NCBI GenBank assembly: GCA_037952775.1
Contig: JBANAY010000001.1
Span: 1,922,001 to 1,986,000, forward strand
DNA: 64,000 bases
Reading direction: 5' to 3'
From: Clonostachys chloroleuca
Taxonomy: Eukaryota; Ascomycota; Sordariomycetes; Hypocreales; Bionectriaceae
Shown: in pieces, positions 1 to 12,303 of the stretch
Position numbering within the stretch: the stretch's first letter is position 1
How the letters are laid out: the number at the start of each line of letters is the position of its first letter
Translations under genes and position numbers: made by a program
The notes under the pieces: generated by a model
Seen by the model: only the letters and a program-made list of their open reading frames with translations
What the model was told of the DNA's origin: nothing
Database searches by the model: none

Positions 1-1722
1 ATCTGAGACTGACTTAGATCCCATGATCTGACTCTTGCTTAACGAGCACAGCTTAGTACGCAAGTCCGAACGAGATAAACCGCTACTCATTACAAGTCAC
101 GATATTCATCGTATGAACACTACAACTCTCCAAAAGTCTCTAAGAGAGAGGACGCTAAACTAGGACATTACCATACATAGTGTTCTCTACCTAACAGCGC
201 AGTCAGCACTCTCTGTCCAATGCAGCAATTTTTGGTCTGCTTGGGATGATGAAAAGTGCCTTCGATACGAAGTGGTACGAATTCTCCTTTGATATCGTGG
301 AAGACAAAGAACGTCTGTGTACTACTATTAAGTTGCGCAACTGCAAGGGAACTGGGTAAGCAAGCTACTTGATCGACACCTATGCCCATCCCTATCCGTA
401 TTGGGCATTCTACTGACCTATATTATCTACAACAGGGGTGTACCAAAAACTCAGAAGCCGATCGAAGTTGGCCAAGTCCACGAGAGCAAGTTCAACGCTT
501 GTCGCCCCATCTCTCTGCTAATAATTTGGGCTCTTCGTATTGGCGCTGTCAAGGAGACCAGTTGGGAGAAATTGCTCTCAACCATGAGGAAAGGACCCTC
601 TAATGCTTTTGTTTGGAGCCGACCAGATATGCCAGTATTCTGCTCCAAAGCACCAGACGCTACACTAAAGCTCAAGACGCCTGCTTCTTCTGCCACCAGC
701 AAATCAATACCGAGAACGGCGGCTCAAACTGCAGGTCTTCTCGCCATACCTAATACACATGACATACGGTGAGGAAGTGATAGAGAGCTTGCCCATCTCC
801 CATCTCTTGGTGACAATAATTACGATGCTGCATGGAGGGCTCTGGGCCATACTTCCAATTCCCTTCAAAATGGAGTGAGAGATCTCTACATTGTATTCTC
901 AGTTGTTGACACTTGGAACATGCGACTGGCGCTGAAGCACCCTTTGCCTGGAGACACCCATGCACTCGCTTACTGCGATGAGAGCTTCAAAAGGGAACGG
1001 GTCTTGGCTGACGGAGTTGACGAGCTATCTGAAGAGTTTGGGCTTAACCCAACCGAGAAAGGCAAGAAAAACATTGAAATTCTACATCACAAGGATCGTC
1101 TCTACCAGGAATGGGTCAATACAAAAGCGTGAGAGCCTGATACATACGCCATACTCTCGGCAGACAGGGATATCTTCATTGATTTCTTTTCGCGTATCAA
1201 CATCTCCAGCTATTGGGACCTTCAGAAGGATTGAAAAGGGGCAGGACAGTCTTACAGGAAAGTCATCTAGAGATGACGCATCGCGCAAGAGACACCTTGA
1301 CGAATGACCTCCGAGTTGCCATGACAATTGACTTTGGAAGATTTTGATCCGGCTAGTAAGTTGATATAATAGAACCACATCCAATTCAAAAGGGGCAAGC
1401 GACTATAACAGGAATCTTGTGGAGCTTAAAGACCACGTATTAACGGGTTCTTGAAGGCAGAACTAATTACACCTATTTCTACGCATGTATGTATTCTTCG
1501 CTGCACGCTTTGTTGTGTTCCTAGAAGACATATTGCGATACAAGCTCTGCAAGGTTCCATTGGAGCAACAGTGGCAAGGATCAAGCTTCGACACCACAAC
1601 TTGGAGTTGACGACCAAGCTAGGAACCCTCTCCAGTTTAGAAATATAGAACTTTTACTCACGTAAGTGAACGCCCAATGTGCATGACATTATGGATAGTT
1701 TATCGCAACGAGACTGCTCCCT
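1..1722. other. degenerate region without an intact gene
   Basis: No reading frame longer than about 120 codons is convincing here. The minus strand near 750-965 encodes a Cys-containing segment (CSKCQQLRIQC) and nearby minus-strand segments look protein-like, but the frames do not join. I see this as possible remains of a decayed gene of unknown identity. Base composition is more AT-rich than in the gene-bearing parts of the window. Confidence 0.4.
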
Positions 1723-1927
1723 CAAGCGACTGACATAAAACATGGCAATTCAAAACTCTTCTCATGCAAGTCAGAGACCTCGTTTTCTTATCAATAATTA
1801 GTCCATCATAAATTATTCTATGACATTGAGCTCGATATTGTTTTCATTATTGGGTTAATTGTTTTGATATTGTGTTGAAATTCAACGCTCGAGGTTCAAG
1901 GTGTGCCATGTTTATGTCAGTCGCTTG
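1723..1927. mobile_element. MITE-like element with terminal inverted repeats
   Basis: The left end begins CAAGCGACTGACATAAAACA and the right end finishes TGTTTATGTCAGTCGCTTG; these are reverse complements apart from one base of length. The similarity continues inward past a shared CATGGCA/TGCCATG for about 35 bp with mismatches. Both ends are flanked by the same five bases, TCCCT, as expected for a target-site duplication. The roughly 130-bp interior is AT-rich and non-coding. Size, termini and flanks fit a non-autonomous DNA transposon. The superfamily cannot be assigned from one copy, and a 5-bp duplication does not match the 8-bp hAT or TA Tc1/mariner pattern. Confidence 0.8.
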
Positions 1928-2123
1928 TCCCTCTACACACTAAATTGAACTTGGATACTTCGTCGTGGTCCATCCATGCTGATCGCAGCCAACTATGCAT
2001 CTGCAAATCAAGGCCCCTAAGTCATTGATCAAGGCGTTTCAGTGCCGCGCAATCTTGCCTCCCCCGATGTGCCACCCATTCCTCTCCGGCATAGATCATC
2101 CACGAAAGGTCCAACTTCTCTAG

Positions 2124-5100
2124 CTAATACGCATTCAAGAGAAATTGCTCCAAGAGACCAGAATCCGACTGTCTTGCTGGTATAATTACCTCGTTATCTT
2201 TGCGAATAATATGTGCCTTAATCTCACCGATGATACGGGTCTTCTCGATCATCTTCTCCAGCATATATGTATCAATAGCCGATTGCTCGGCTACAATTTC
2301 CCCAAATATAAACCTCGCGCTTTTACGAAAGCCGATAAACTCGGCTTTTTGTCTGTTCTTTTTCACCAGGTGTCCAGAATGGTGCTGTAAGAATCAGATG
2401 GGATGCATCGTGCATGTTTACACCGGTGCCTCCAACACCAGAGCTTGCAAGTAAGACTCTGGTTTGGCCATCCGCTTTATTGAAGTTTGAAATTATCTTC
2501 GCTCGCTCGTCAACATTCAAGGTTCCATTATATTCTGAAACCTGAAACTGGAAAGTATTTTCCTTCCGAGATAAGTGTCTGATGGCTTCCAGGATAATAT
2601 CGAGGAAGAGAACAGATTATGACATAATAACAATACCCTCTCCAGGGAAATCTGTAGCGGTCATTCGTATGGTATCTGTGACTGCTTTGATACGAGGTGA
2701 GAAGATCTCCCGATCTGGGAATGCCTGAAGCTTATTCTTCCATTGCTTCTTAAACACAGCGTTTGCTCGAGTCTTCCGGCATTCATAATACACCCTTCTC
2801 TTATCATTTTCATCGATAGATTCTTCAGCACGCCCACAAAAGTGACGGTGCCGTCTGGCGGGTTGATGCGGGAGCTCGGCCCCCACCGAATGCAGAGTTG
2901 CTCCATTACCCAACGGGATGAAGTTTATGCCAAAGGATGTGCTCCATCCATACTTGGCGCCCAGGGTCTTAAGGTTCTCTGCGCTGAGCTGCCATAGGTA
3001 GAACTTCCTCTTGTAGGCGACCTTCATCTGATTCTTGATACTGGCTTGCAGCGGGTCGTCGTTTGACAGCAGGCTGAAGATGCCCACCGTGTTGAAAGTC
3101 TCGCCGTCCATCTCCAGCTAGTTGTTGGGCAGGTCAGGCTCTACTCGGCGTGGTAGAGACGTTCCAGGTCTCCGATCTTCTCATAGAGGTCCTTGGGTAG
3201 CCATACATGTTGGTCATGAGACGGATGTGGGACAGCAGATCCCGGGGACTGGAGCAGAGTGCGGTGGCCGAGATTGGAAGGAAGTAATAGCAATCGAACA
3301 GCCGGAGCCCGTGGTTGTAGGAGCTCTCCGCATTCCGGATGTTGTGACATTCATCCAGCACCAGGGTCGAGAACGTGAAGTCTTCATCAACCTTTTCAGC
3401 ATCATATGTTTTATCGTTTCATCATCCACATAGATGAATCCTTCCTCGTGACTCCCCCAGGTCTGATGATTGGAGAGTCTTCATTGGGTCTTGAGAAACA
3501 ACTACACCATATTAAACAGTTTTTATCTGTCAGGTTTAAGTTGACCAAATTGTTGTTATTAGAGCCATCAGCCGTCAGAACGGTGCTTCTGGGCTATGAA
3601 CAATATCAATGTTCAGGGATGCTTACAGCGCACATGTCCGACCGGAAGTTGTTTGTCTGGACCCATCAAGGATGAAACATGGGCAGTTTTTCTTGGTCTC
3701 CTTCGTAACGCTCTAAGGCGAGGAGGCCAACCGCCCTTCCAATCACTGCAGGTGAGTCGCTGAGGCCAACTTTGATGAACCAGATCGAGGATTTATCTGT
3801 GGTCGGTTCCCCTTCCCCGAACTTGCGGGCAGTGATGGGCAGTCGGCGGCTGTCGACGTTCACTAGTTCGGAGTCCAGGGCCACTAGAGCCAGATCCCTT
3901 GCCGCGGTATTTCCATATAGAGCAACTTGAAAGCAATGACCGCTAGGTTGGAGGGCTTCTAGGCTCTTCGCGCCCTTGGAGCTCACTACGAGGGCCTCCA
4001 GTGCCGCTAGAGCGACCTCCTTTCATGGCCGGCAGCTAGAGGAAGAGAGCTCGATTCGTTGCCGTCAGGTTCTCCCTATCAGCAGGGGAGATCCTAGTGG
4101 CAGTAGCAACTTGGATGTGGCTATCCTGAGCGTGCCATCGGTCCGGTCCGTGCCCAGTTGAACAAGCTGGCCGCGCCAGTTGCTCCCTTCATTGATGGCT
4201 TCTTGACCAAGTAGGTCATCCCTGGTATCGTCGCGATGGTTCTGGAGTGGTTTCCACATAGAGAACCTCTCCCTGGTGCAGCCGACATGCACCAATTGTA
4301 GCTTGAGTATTCCCAGCTGGCTTTTTAACTGGGCGGTTGAGTATCTTTTCTGCCTCAAGAGAACTCGCTTCCCTCCCGAGTGAAACCGAATGTTGCTATT
4401 TCTGCAAAATAGAAGTGACTAAAGGAAAAGCCTTAGCCTCAGCCTCAGGCATGAGCTCATATAGCAGCCAAGGTCTCCTCATCAACACCATCGCCGCTGT
4501 TGGAGGTGTCTCTATCCTTTAAGGGTAGGGGCCTTTCGAGGCCATCCATTGGTCGAGTGCCATCGCGAGCAAATGCTCGAAACTCGTCGAATATATCCCG
4601 TGGTAGATCACTATGCTGGTTTGCAAATCCAGGGCCTTTGACTGACGGTACATGCGGCATACTGTTGTGCCCTGGTCAAATGCCCAAATGCCTGCTTCTT
4701 GAGCAGCTCTCGTCGCGAGTAATACCTGGGGTGGGCGGCTTTTCTCAACAGCCTCCATCCGCTCTGTACCTCATGATGAATGAGAAAAGAGTGTGGACCA
4801 TGCGCGGATGAAATTGATAGCTACCTGGTGCGTCGTCATATCGGGCATTGTAATTTCTGTCAAAGGCCTTGCTACCACCACGCCGACAAGAACTCTCTTC
4901 ATGAAGAGCCATAATGCTGAACGTGCCATTGTCTGTTTCAATCTCATAGCCATCGTCCCAAGCAGAGTTGTCAGCTGGTCATGAAGAGACTCGGGGGAGA
5001 TAGCGGATCGTCCATGGTGTCCCCGGCACAGAACGCTCTGCCTCCAGGCAGGAGGGTCTCTCGTTGGCTATCGACCACTTGAGATCTTTGAATGACCTCA

Positions 5101-5904
5101 GAAGGCTCTTGGCCTCTTCTGGGTAGACTTGGGAATCGGAAACTCCACTTCCCTTGTCGGAGGCAGTAGGTAGCTTCTGCAGATCAGTGTGTGCTTTCCA
5201 ACAGAGCATCAACTGCTGTGGCGCTTTGGTTCCGAAATGGTCATGCGCTGCTTCGAGGTGGTTTGGGGAACACTGATTGAGGATCGAAGTCGTGACTCAA
5301 ATTACTGTGTCAATCCGTGTTTCACCAACGGCAGACTGTCTAACCGCAGCCTCTGCGCATTGTTCACCGGCTATGTCCTGGGTGACTTGGGGACGGAATG
5401 GTCAATGTCCTCCAGATTGATGTCTTCTTGCATGTCGTCACAGGTAAGTTCAATGAAATTGTCCGGCTGGATGATAGGGACTCTGGTTCTGACCAGGGCC
5501 ACTTTGTTATCTGGAAGTCCGTCCATGGCTGCATACAATGTAGTCGGCAAGTGTTCAATGATCTTCAGCTCCTTGTAGTTCTTGGTGACCACATCGTTCT
5601 TTGCTCTGATGTGGCAACAAGTTGCCAGGTAGACCCAGCCGATGGATCATAGGTGTGACGGACCGTACTTCTTCACGTTTTCCACCATCTTGCGTGTCGA
5701 CATGGTCTTAGGCGCAGCTTGGCCTTTCACTCGTTGAAATCGTGGCCTGCATCGTGACATTTAGGACACCAAGTGGAAAAGCTTGGCGCGGTGACAACGG
5801 CATCAAGCGCGGTGAGATATGCTCTCCATTTCCCAAAGCATAGGTGCAACGTCGGGATATTTGCGACTTTGTTCTTTGTAGGCGAACTGCGCGGTGGGTG
5901 ACAT
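2124..5904 (-). pseudogene. SNF2-family helicase-like ATPase, degenerate
   Basis: Minus-strand fragments in different frames together spell a SNF2-type ATPase. The order from the 5' side is a likely start (MSPTAQFAYKEQ) at 5904, a Cys motif (CPKCHDAGH) near 5750, then a helicase core. The core has a DECH Walker B box (LDECHNIRNAESSYNHGLRL) near 3310-3360 followed by ISATAL (motif III-like). Further on come VLLASSGVGGTGVNMHDASH near 2410-2460 and LTAPFWTPGEKEQTKSRVYR (motifs V-VI) near 2330-2390. The end reads IVAEQSAIDTYMLEKMIEKT. The parts are interrupted by stops and frame changes: TGA after the Cys motif, TAA after GIVIMS, and TAA in the motif VI region followed by an extra G. Two of these stops fall where Gln is expected, so CAA to TAA is a fair inference. 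Family members remodel chromatin or act in repair. This copy is very unlikely to make a full protein. Confidence 0.75.
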
Positions 5905-5985
5905 GCATGCTAAGAAATCTCGAGGATGGCTGAGGAGGAAAGATTGAAATTGGGCGAGCTGGGGGTTTATGAGTATTTATAGATC

Positions 5986-6140
5986 GATTGTTGTGTTTTC
6001 ATTGGTGATTGTTGTGTTTTCATTGACGATTATTGTGTTTCAACTCAGTGCTTGATGATTGTGTTTTCACTGATTATTGTTATGTTTCAACTACCCAAGT
6101 GCTTGATCATTGTGTGTTGATTGATGATTATTATGTTTGG
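5986..6140. repeat. imperfect short tandem repeat
   Basis: About seven degenerate units based on GATTGTTGTGTTTTCATTG occur in a row, alternating between roughly 19-base and 30-base versions; some units carry the insert CAACT...AAGTGCTTG. The array lies just upstream of the SNF2-like pseudogene start and just before the broken plus-strand frame. It looks like a decayed minisatellite. Confidence 0.7.
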
Positions 6141-6946
6141 TTGGTGACAACTCCACAAGTGGCCGGATGAATTGGACGAGAAAGCGGCAACGTGACATGA
6201 CGAGCTGCAGTTCTCACGACAATCAGCCCCAAGCGGTTACCAACAAAGTCAAACGCACCCTCCTCGTTTCCAGCTCCGGCAGCGAGAGCAAGTTGGCGAA
6301 TTTGCGGTCACTCGCCCAAGAACTCCACAATGGAAGAAGTTCCTGGACGGTAGAAAAGCTGCTGACAACAAACTGAAGCCGCCTACTTAGACGTCCCGAC
6401 ATTATGTCCAGTATTCTCCATTGCACGTATATCTCTTTGCATGCATCATCCATGACGCAGGCTGGCCACGCTCCCGCGCGTCGCCCATGCTCAAAATTGA
6501 ATTCCGTCCAGCGTCAATCGCAAGTTATGGACTCGGGTCCGCACCATGGCCATCTCATTCTCAATTTCGCTGATAATGTGTCTGAAACAGTGCTGCCTTT
6601 GGAGCCCTACTTTGCTGCTACGCCTTAATACTTGAGTATCAATGCCCAGAGTGACCTCGAGATCATGCTCTCATGCCTTCAAAACGGCCATCTTCTTTTC
6701 AGATTTCGAAAGGCTAAGCTAGTGGATGAGTATGTCGACGATGACGAGAGACTCTTACGTAGAGGAGACGAAGAACACGCCGTCTGCGTTCATGAATTGA
6801 GTGATACACTCGAGAGAAAGCGAGATGACCCTAAGAGTCTATTCTCACCACGCTCGAAAAGCCATCGTCTGAAATTTGATTTTATTTCAGAATCTCCAGT
6901 AACGCCCAGTGACGAGGCTCGATGTGCCGAAGAGCTTCATCGTTAG
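6137..6946 (+). pseudogene. broken reading frame of unknown family
   Basis: A single plus frame runs for about 270 codons with only two internal stops, a TGA near 6374 and a TAA near 6626. The last segment looks coding: it is rich in charged residues (KLVDEYVDDDERLLRRGDEE) and ends with SDEARCAEELHR and a stop. The TAA lies in TP-stop-YLSINAQSDLE, where a CAA codon would restore the frame. I recognise no family. It may be a second decayed gene divergent from the SNF2 relic, or part of a spliced gene whose introns hold the stops. Confidence 0.35.
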
Positions 6947-7927
6947 AGAGAAAATGAGAGCTCAAAGATTGTTTCCCTCCAGCCAGTGGTTGGTAGTAGT
7001 CACATGGATAAAGCTATGTTGATGATGGCTTGAGGACCCTCATCATTTATGAGTGTCTTCACACTCAACTTCTGGTATCTTTCTGCAGCCATTCTCTTTC
7101 TATAAATAGTTGTGTTAGCCAACTCTCCAAGGGCAACTTGAACTCAATTACATGCAGACAGAGCAACGAGTTGTTCCTTTGCCTATCATCAGTGCTGTTA
7201 CCACATCAGAGCACCGGTATAGAGGAAGTGTGAGAATCTTGAAAGTCTTGGTTCGCGGGTTGCTTACTCTGTGACTCAATGAGGATGGATAAATCTTTTC
7301 AAGCTTTGAATGCGGCGTTGAGGGCCCGAGACCGGCTACTCCCACACTGCAGCTTTATCTTGATCGTTTGCTCTACTAGCTGTGTTCTGGAATGGTATTC
7401 AGAAGTACAGAAGCATCATACGGAAGTAAGCAAGTGAGGGGCATACGAAGATCGTGCGGCAGCTGTCGAAGAGAAAACAGAGGGGGCCACCTGAACACCA
7501 AGAAATCGGATAACGCAATATATAAATAATGTTTAGGGCCTTCTCTTTAAAATCTATTGTTGGCTCTCAATAATCACATAACACTCTTAACAATAAGCTG
7601 TAGGGCACTTTGAATATCTCAGATTCAATTTTACTCTTTACACCCACTCAACGTAGGTGATTTCGATCTGCATACTTAGGCTATCAGATTCATGAAATGT
7701 CAGTGAAATCATCAGAGCTCTAATATAATTGGAAGGTTGATTGTTATAAATGAACCGAGGCTAGGTATATTATAATCCTATTGTTGCATGCTCATGGGAG
7801 TCCTAAAATCGAACGCTATGATGCCAGAAGAGAAAAGTCAAAGATAAACGCCAAAAACTCCTTCATGTATTCATACATTTCACGTAGCATTAGATAATAC
7901 CGAAAGTAAATTTGCCCCCGAATCCTT
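6947..7927. other. intergenic, no gene seen
   Basis: Only short, unconvincing frames occur. From about 7500 to 7900 the sequence is strongly AT-rich. It probably contains the 3' flank of the large minus-strand zinc-finger gene. Confidence 0.6.
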
Positions 7928-10900
7928 TTAATGCCAGTCCATTTTATCGCCACGCACAGCGTTGCTTTCTCCTCGACTCCTATAGGTGTCGGTCGAGCTG
8001 GTGGTTGAAGGCGTCATGACAGACGAACGACTGACTGAATATGCAGCAGGTCCGGCGTTTTCTGTTTCGCGTTCTTTTTTATTATAGTGATGGTGGTGCT
8101 GAGCTTTCTCCGTTGGGGCATGCACTGCAGACCTGCTTGAGTTGGGAACAATGACACTGAGGACGCACTCATCGAGATGCTCATAGAACTCCTGCGGTGA
8201 AGCAAACCCAATCTGACATATCGAGCATCTGGCACCGGAAGACGAATCGGGCCTACCACCAGACATTTTGAAGCCTTCTGCAGCGAAAAGCTTTCGGCTG
8301 TTTAGCGGAGCTTGCTCAACATGATGAGAAGTTGTGAGGTGCCTCTTGAAGACATCTGCACGGTTAAATGTTTTTTCATAAATTGTCCCAACATTGGGAC
8401 AGAATGGGCAACTCATAGTTCCCTTGTAATGTGTTAAAGCGTGGCGGTTCTTGTCGTATTTGCGGGCAAATCCCTTCACGTGGTATTCACATGTATCAAT
8501 TGGGCACTTCTCCGGTCTTTGCTCCTGGTGTGTGAGCATATGAGCTGCCATATCTTTAAACACTCGACCACAGTCAGGGTGGGGGCATTTATTCCGAGAA
8601 TCGGCCCCAGATGAACGTGTTGGGCTATCTTGGAAACCGCCTTCTGTAACTGGCGATCCTTGATATCTTGATCCTGATGGCCCTAAATGGATACGGGACG
8701 GGTCATGGCTCGCCAACGCACCATGCGCATCATTTGCTAATTTCGATTCCTGGTCATCTCCTCCGCTCGAGGTATCGTCATCTGGCGTTGCATCGGCGGG
8801 CTGTCGCACTTCCTGCATCCAGTCCTTCAGGAGACTCATGGGGGGCCAGTCGCCACTGGCTTTCCCGCCTCGGCTCGGGTTAAAATGGGCTCGTCTAAGA
8901 TGCGCCGCAGCATTGTAATAGGCGCCGTAGTGCTTCTGGATTAAGCATGCCTTGCACTTGGAGAGCGGTATTGCAGGCTGTGGCGAAGTCAAGTCACGGA
9001 CTTCAGGTTCTTTGCAAACCCATCGTTTCACCATTGCAGCATGCTTTGCATCTACATGGCGCCTCAATTCGTGCTCGCCCCTGAATCCCTCAGGATACTC
9101 GTTGCATTTCGAACAGTACACGCGGCGAATTGGGAGTTTAGGGTACGTTCTAAACTTTGGTAGTGGTTTGGGCGAAGCGATGTGTCGGGGGTTGCGTGGC
9201 GATGTTGGTGAACCTCCTACCGTGTGCCGTCGAGATCTATTCGACTTTACTCGAGGGATATTCAAAGACACTTCAGGCCGAGATGCCGAAGCCTGCTCTT
9301 CTTTCTCGGCATTCGAGCCCATCATGATACCCGATGGATGCCACAAAGCACCTGAATGTCCGCTCTCCGACTCAACAGTAGAGATGGGGGGCAGTTGGAT
9401 TGTGACACGTCTACTAGCGTCGACGGTCCGTTGCCGAATAAACCCGTTAAACACGGGGTCATCGGGCAAGCCATTCCCAAGCCTCATTAAGAAATCGAAA
9501 CTCGATGAAATGCGTCTTGCTGGCCAACTTTCCCACCTAATCACTCGTCTGGCGATACTCAGCAACGACAGCTCATCTGTAGACAGTTCATTTGAAACAA
9601 TATCCAAAGGCGAGGGGCCCGATGCATAGAAACAATCCACAATGGCTTTGTAGGCGCCATTCATCGTGCGGAAGATACCCTCAATAGGAGAGCCAATATG
9701 CCGTTGCAGACTATGTGGTGAAATCGTCGTCATGTCAACGAGTATTGTTCGTACAACACTAAATATGCAAAGTGAGTAAAACACAGAGAGCCAATCCTTC
9801 ACAGAAAAGCTATTCCCTGGAGCTATTGTCCGGTCAAGGGATTGGAGGTAGCGAAGCAAGCACTGGTAGATGATCTTTAAATGCTCATGCCTATTAGACT
9901 CTTCAGGGGGCGTCGCATCACGCTGACTTCCCCCCACACTGATCGCCGAATCAACGCGAGGGATATCGTACTGTGCTGTTTCACGCAACAGTAATTTGGC
10001 AAGGTAAAGAGAAGGGTAGACCGCCTCCTCGGCGGCTCGGTTTGGAGAGATATATCCAGAGACCTTTAACAGGTCCAACAAGTCATATGCCGTATCCTGG
10101 CAGTTTGAGCTGGATGCAAGAGCACACAGCACGGGCGGGGCTGATATGGAAGTCCTTCGAGACAGATCTGCTGCGCTGCGTCCTAACTCCTGGTCTATCA
10201 AACCTGACCACCAAAAGTTGTCATGGAAATCGAGCTGGTGATCCACAGCCGCAATAGTAGCTGTGTCGTAGATCCACCGTCGTTGTAAATACTCGTTGGT
10301 GTTCATTCGATGTAACAAAGGTGAGGCTACAGGAGTACCTGCGTTATGAGGTGACATTGGGCCTTAGGTGTGTTAATCATTGAGAGATGAGGGTGAAGAA
10401 GAGATGACATTTCGTACCTGACAAGAATATATCGGCAAACGATGCCAGGGGACCTCGATAACATCCTAGAGCTTTCCAATGTTCCTCATGCTCTGATGAT
10501 GGGGGCTCCATACAATTCGTGCAAGGATGGCCCGCATCACACTGGAATTCGTTAGTTGAAATATCTCACAATGAAAAGGGGGAAATCGGAATGTCCATAC
10601 TGTCTTGTGCAGAACCTTACACCGTAGGCAAGGCTCCGGGTTGCGCATGAGGTGAAGCTCGCCGATGGACTGTAAGCGAGCATGGCCAACTCTACTCCGC
10701 TTCATTGGCGGTAGTAAAGGATCGATGTCAGACTCGGCCGAGCCACGTCTTGTTCCCGGCCGGCTACTTGGGAAGGAAAAGCTTCCAAAAGGCTCATGCC
10801 TTTCACCATACAACCCCTGCGTATTGAGTGGAGGGAAATTGGCCATTGAAGCCGGCTGTGGCAGGCGGAATGGCACCGTGCTGGTGAATGACTCGGACGA

Positions 10901-12303
10901 ATCAAGCTCCGGAAAAAGCTTCTCTGGCTCCATAGGCGGACTGCCATCGACAGAAAGACCAGAGTCTCTCTTGGGGGACTGGGATGAGTGGGTGCGTAGA
11001 TGGTCGTCGCGGTCGGCCTGGGTAGGGAAACCATATATATAATGCATACACTGATCATTCCAGCACTTGTGAGAGGAGAGGGATGGCAATGGTGTCTGAG
11101 ATGGCGGGGTGTTCGGAGGAGTTGTCTCTCGGGCTGCTGAGGCGGCACGGATAATCGGATCGTGCAGTTCTAGGTGTTTATCAAGCCACGATGCGAAGCC
11201 ATTCGGGGCATCTTGACAAGAAAGCTTGAGGGCATTAACCAAGTCAATGGTAGCTATGATGCAGGAAATTAACAATTACAATCAAAGGAAACAGTTACGG
11301 GGCGGATTGTCTGCACATACGATCTCGCAAGCAAGCAGCCTCAAGACACTCGCAACGATACTGCACAGCCCGGGCCTCTTCAATTTCAGAGAGTATTGGA
11401 ATAATGGGGTCAATTCCTTTGGGAAGGGGGTAATTGTTAGCCAATTGCACAATTCAGAGCTCAGTAGAATAAAGCAAAAATAAAACAAAAAAGACTTGTG
11501 TGTGGGTGAGAAGGAGGGGGATTGCAAGTACATGTCGTACAGAAGTTTCATCACTTACCATGCTGGTTGCTGAAGTTTTGTACAACGTTCTCGAGAATGG
11601 TGCATTTATGGCGGAGCATCTCAAGTTCTACCACGGGATCAAACCCCCGTTGATTTGTTAGCAAGGAGGCAAGCCTCACTTGGATGTCGGCCTGCTGGCT
11701 GAGCAGCTGTCTGATCTGAGATTCGAGATCCGGGTCGACCTCGGTGGCCGTGGTTGGGGTGGACCTTGACGCAGCATTGTTGGTGGTGTACAGAGTGCTT
11801 CCGGAGGTGTTTGTGATACTGCTGAGAGTCTGGTGGTGATACTGAGAGTGGACGGTTGAGAACGACGCGCCCGACGTGCCTGCCGAGGCAAAGCCTGGAC
11901 CTGGGCCTGGGGCAGGAGCTGGGCCTGCACCTGCCGACGTGGGGCTCGCTGTTGCCGTCGGAGTGAATTTAGGGGGCGACGAGGAAGGCTCCGACGGGCG
12001 AGTCGAGGATGTTTGGGAAGCCAGCCCGGGCGGCAACAGACCAGGCAATTTGGGCAGAGGCAGCGTCAGCGGGGCGAACTCAGCCGTCTCCGGCACTCTT
12101 GGGGGTGCCTGTGGCGGCGATGGAGTGGTGGACGACGACGATGACGAGACCGACGAGGACGAGGACCTGGCGGTGGTTGCGAACGAGAATGCGAACGGCG
12201 GCGCAGGAGCAGCAACGTTTGGACCTGGGGCAAGCGCTTGGTCCGCTTGTGCCAGGCTCATGCTTCCCTGAGATAGCAGTTGGAAGCGCTGGTCGTTAAC
12301 CAT
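7928..12303 (-). CDS. composite zinc-finger regulator (Cys cluster plus multiple C2H2 fingers), about 1,350 aa
   Basis: Five exons join in frame: 12303-11559, 11416-11321, 11253-10601, 10541-10418 and 10362-7928, totalling 4,053 nt. All introns are GT-AG. The N-terminus is rich in Ser, Pro and Ala, followed by a Gln/Leu-rich stretch near residue 220 ([20 protein letters not shown]) that may be a coiled coil. A C2H2-like segment (CWNDQC...HLRTH) precedes a cysteine cluster near residues 489-508, [20 protein letters not shown], with Zn2Cys6-like spacing. The C-terminal third carries several finger-like units ([42 protein letters not shown]). The protein is most likely nuclear and DNA-binding. 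The combination of a Cys cluster and C2H2 fingers is unusual, and I know no characterised orthologue. The last exon alone could be mistaken for a separate 809-aa gene. Confidence 0.85.

Noticed and set aside
5986..6140. CRISPR-like array
   Set aside because: Units are directly adjacent, degenerate and without spacers, and the host is a eukaryote.
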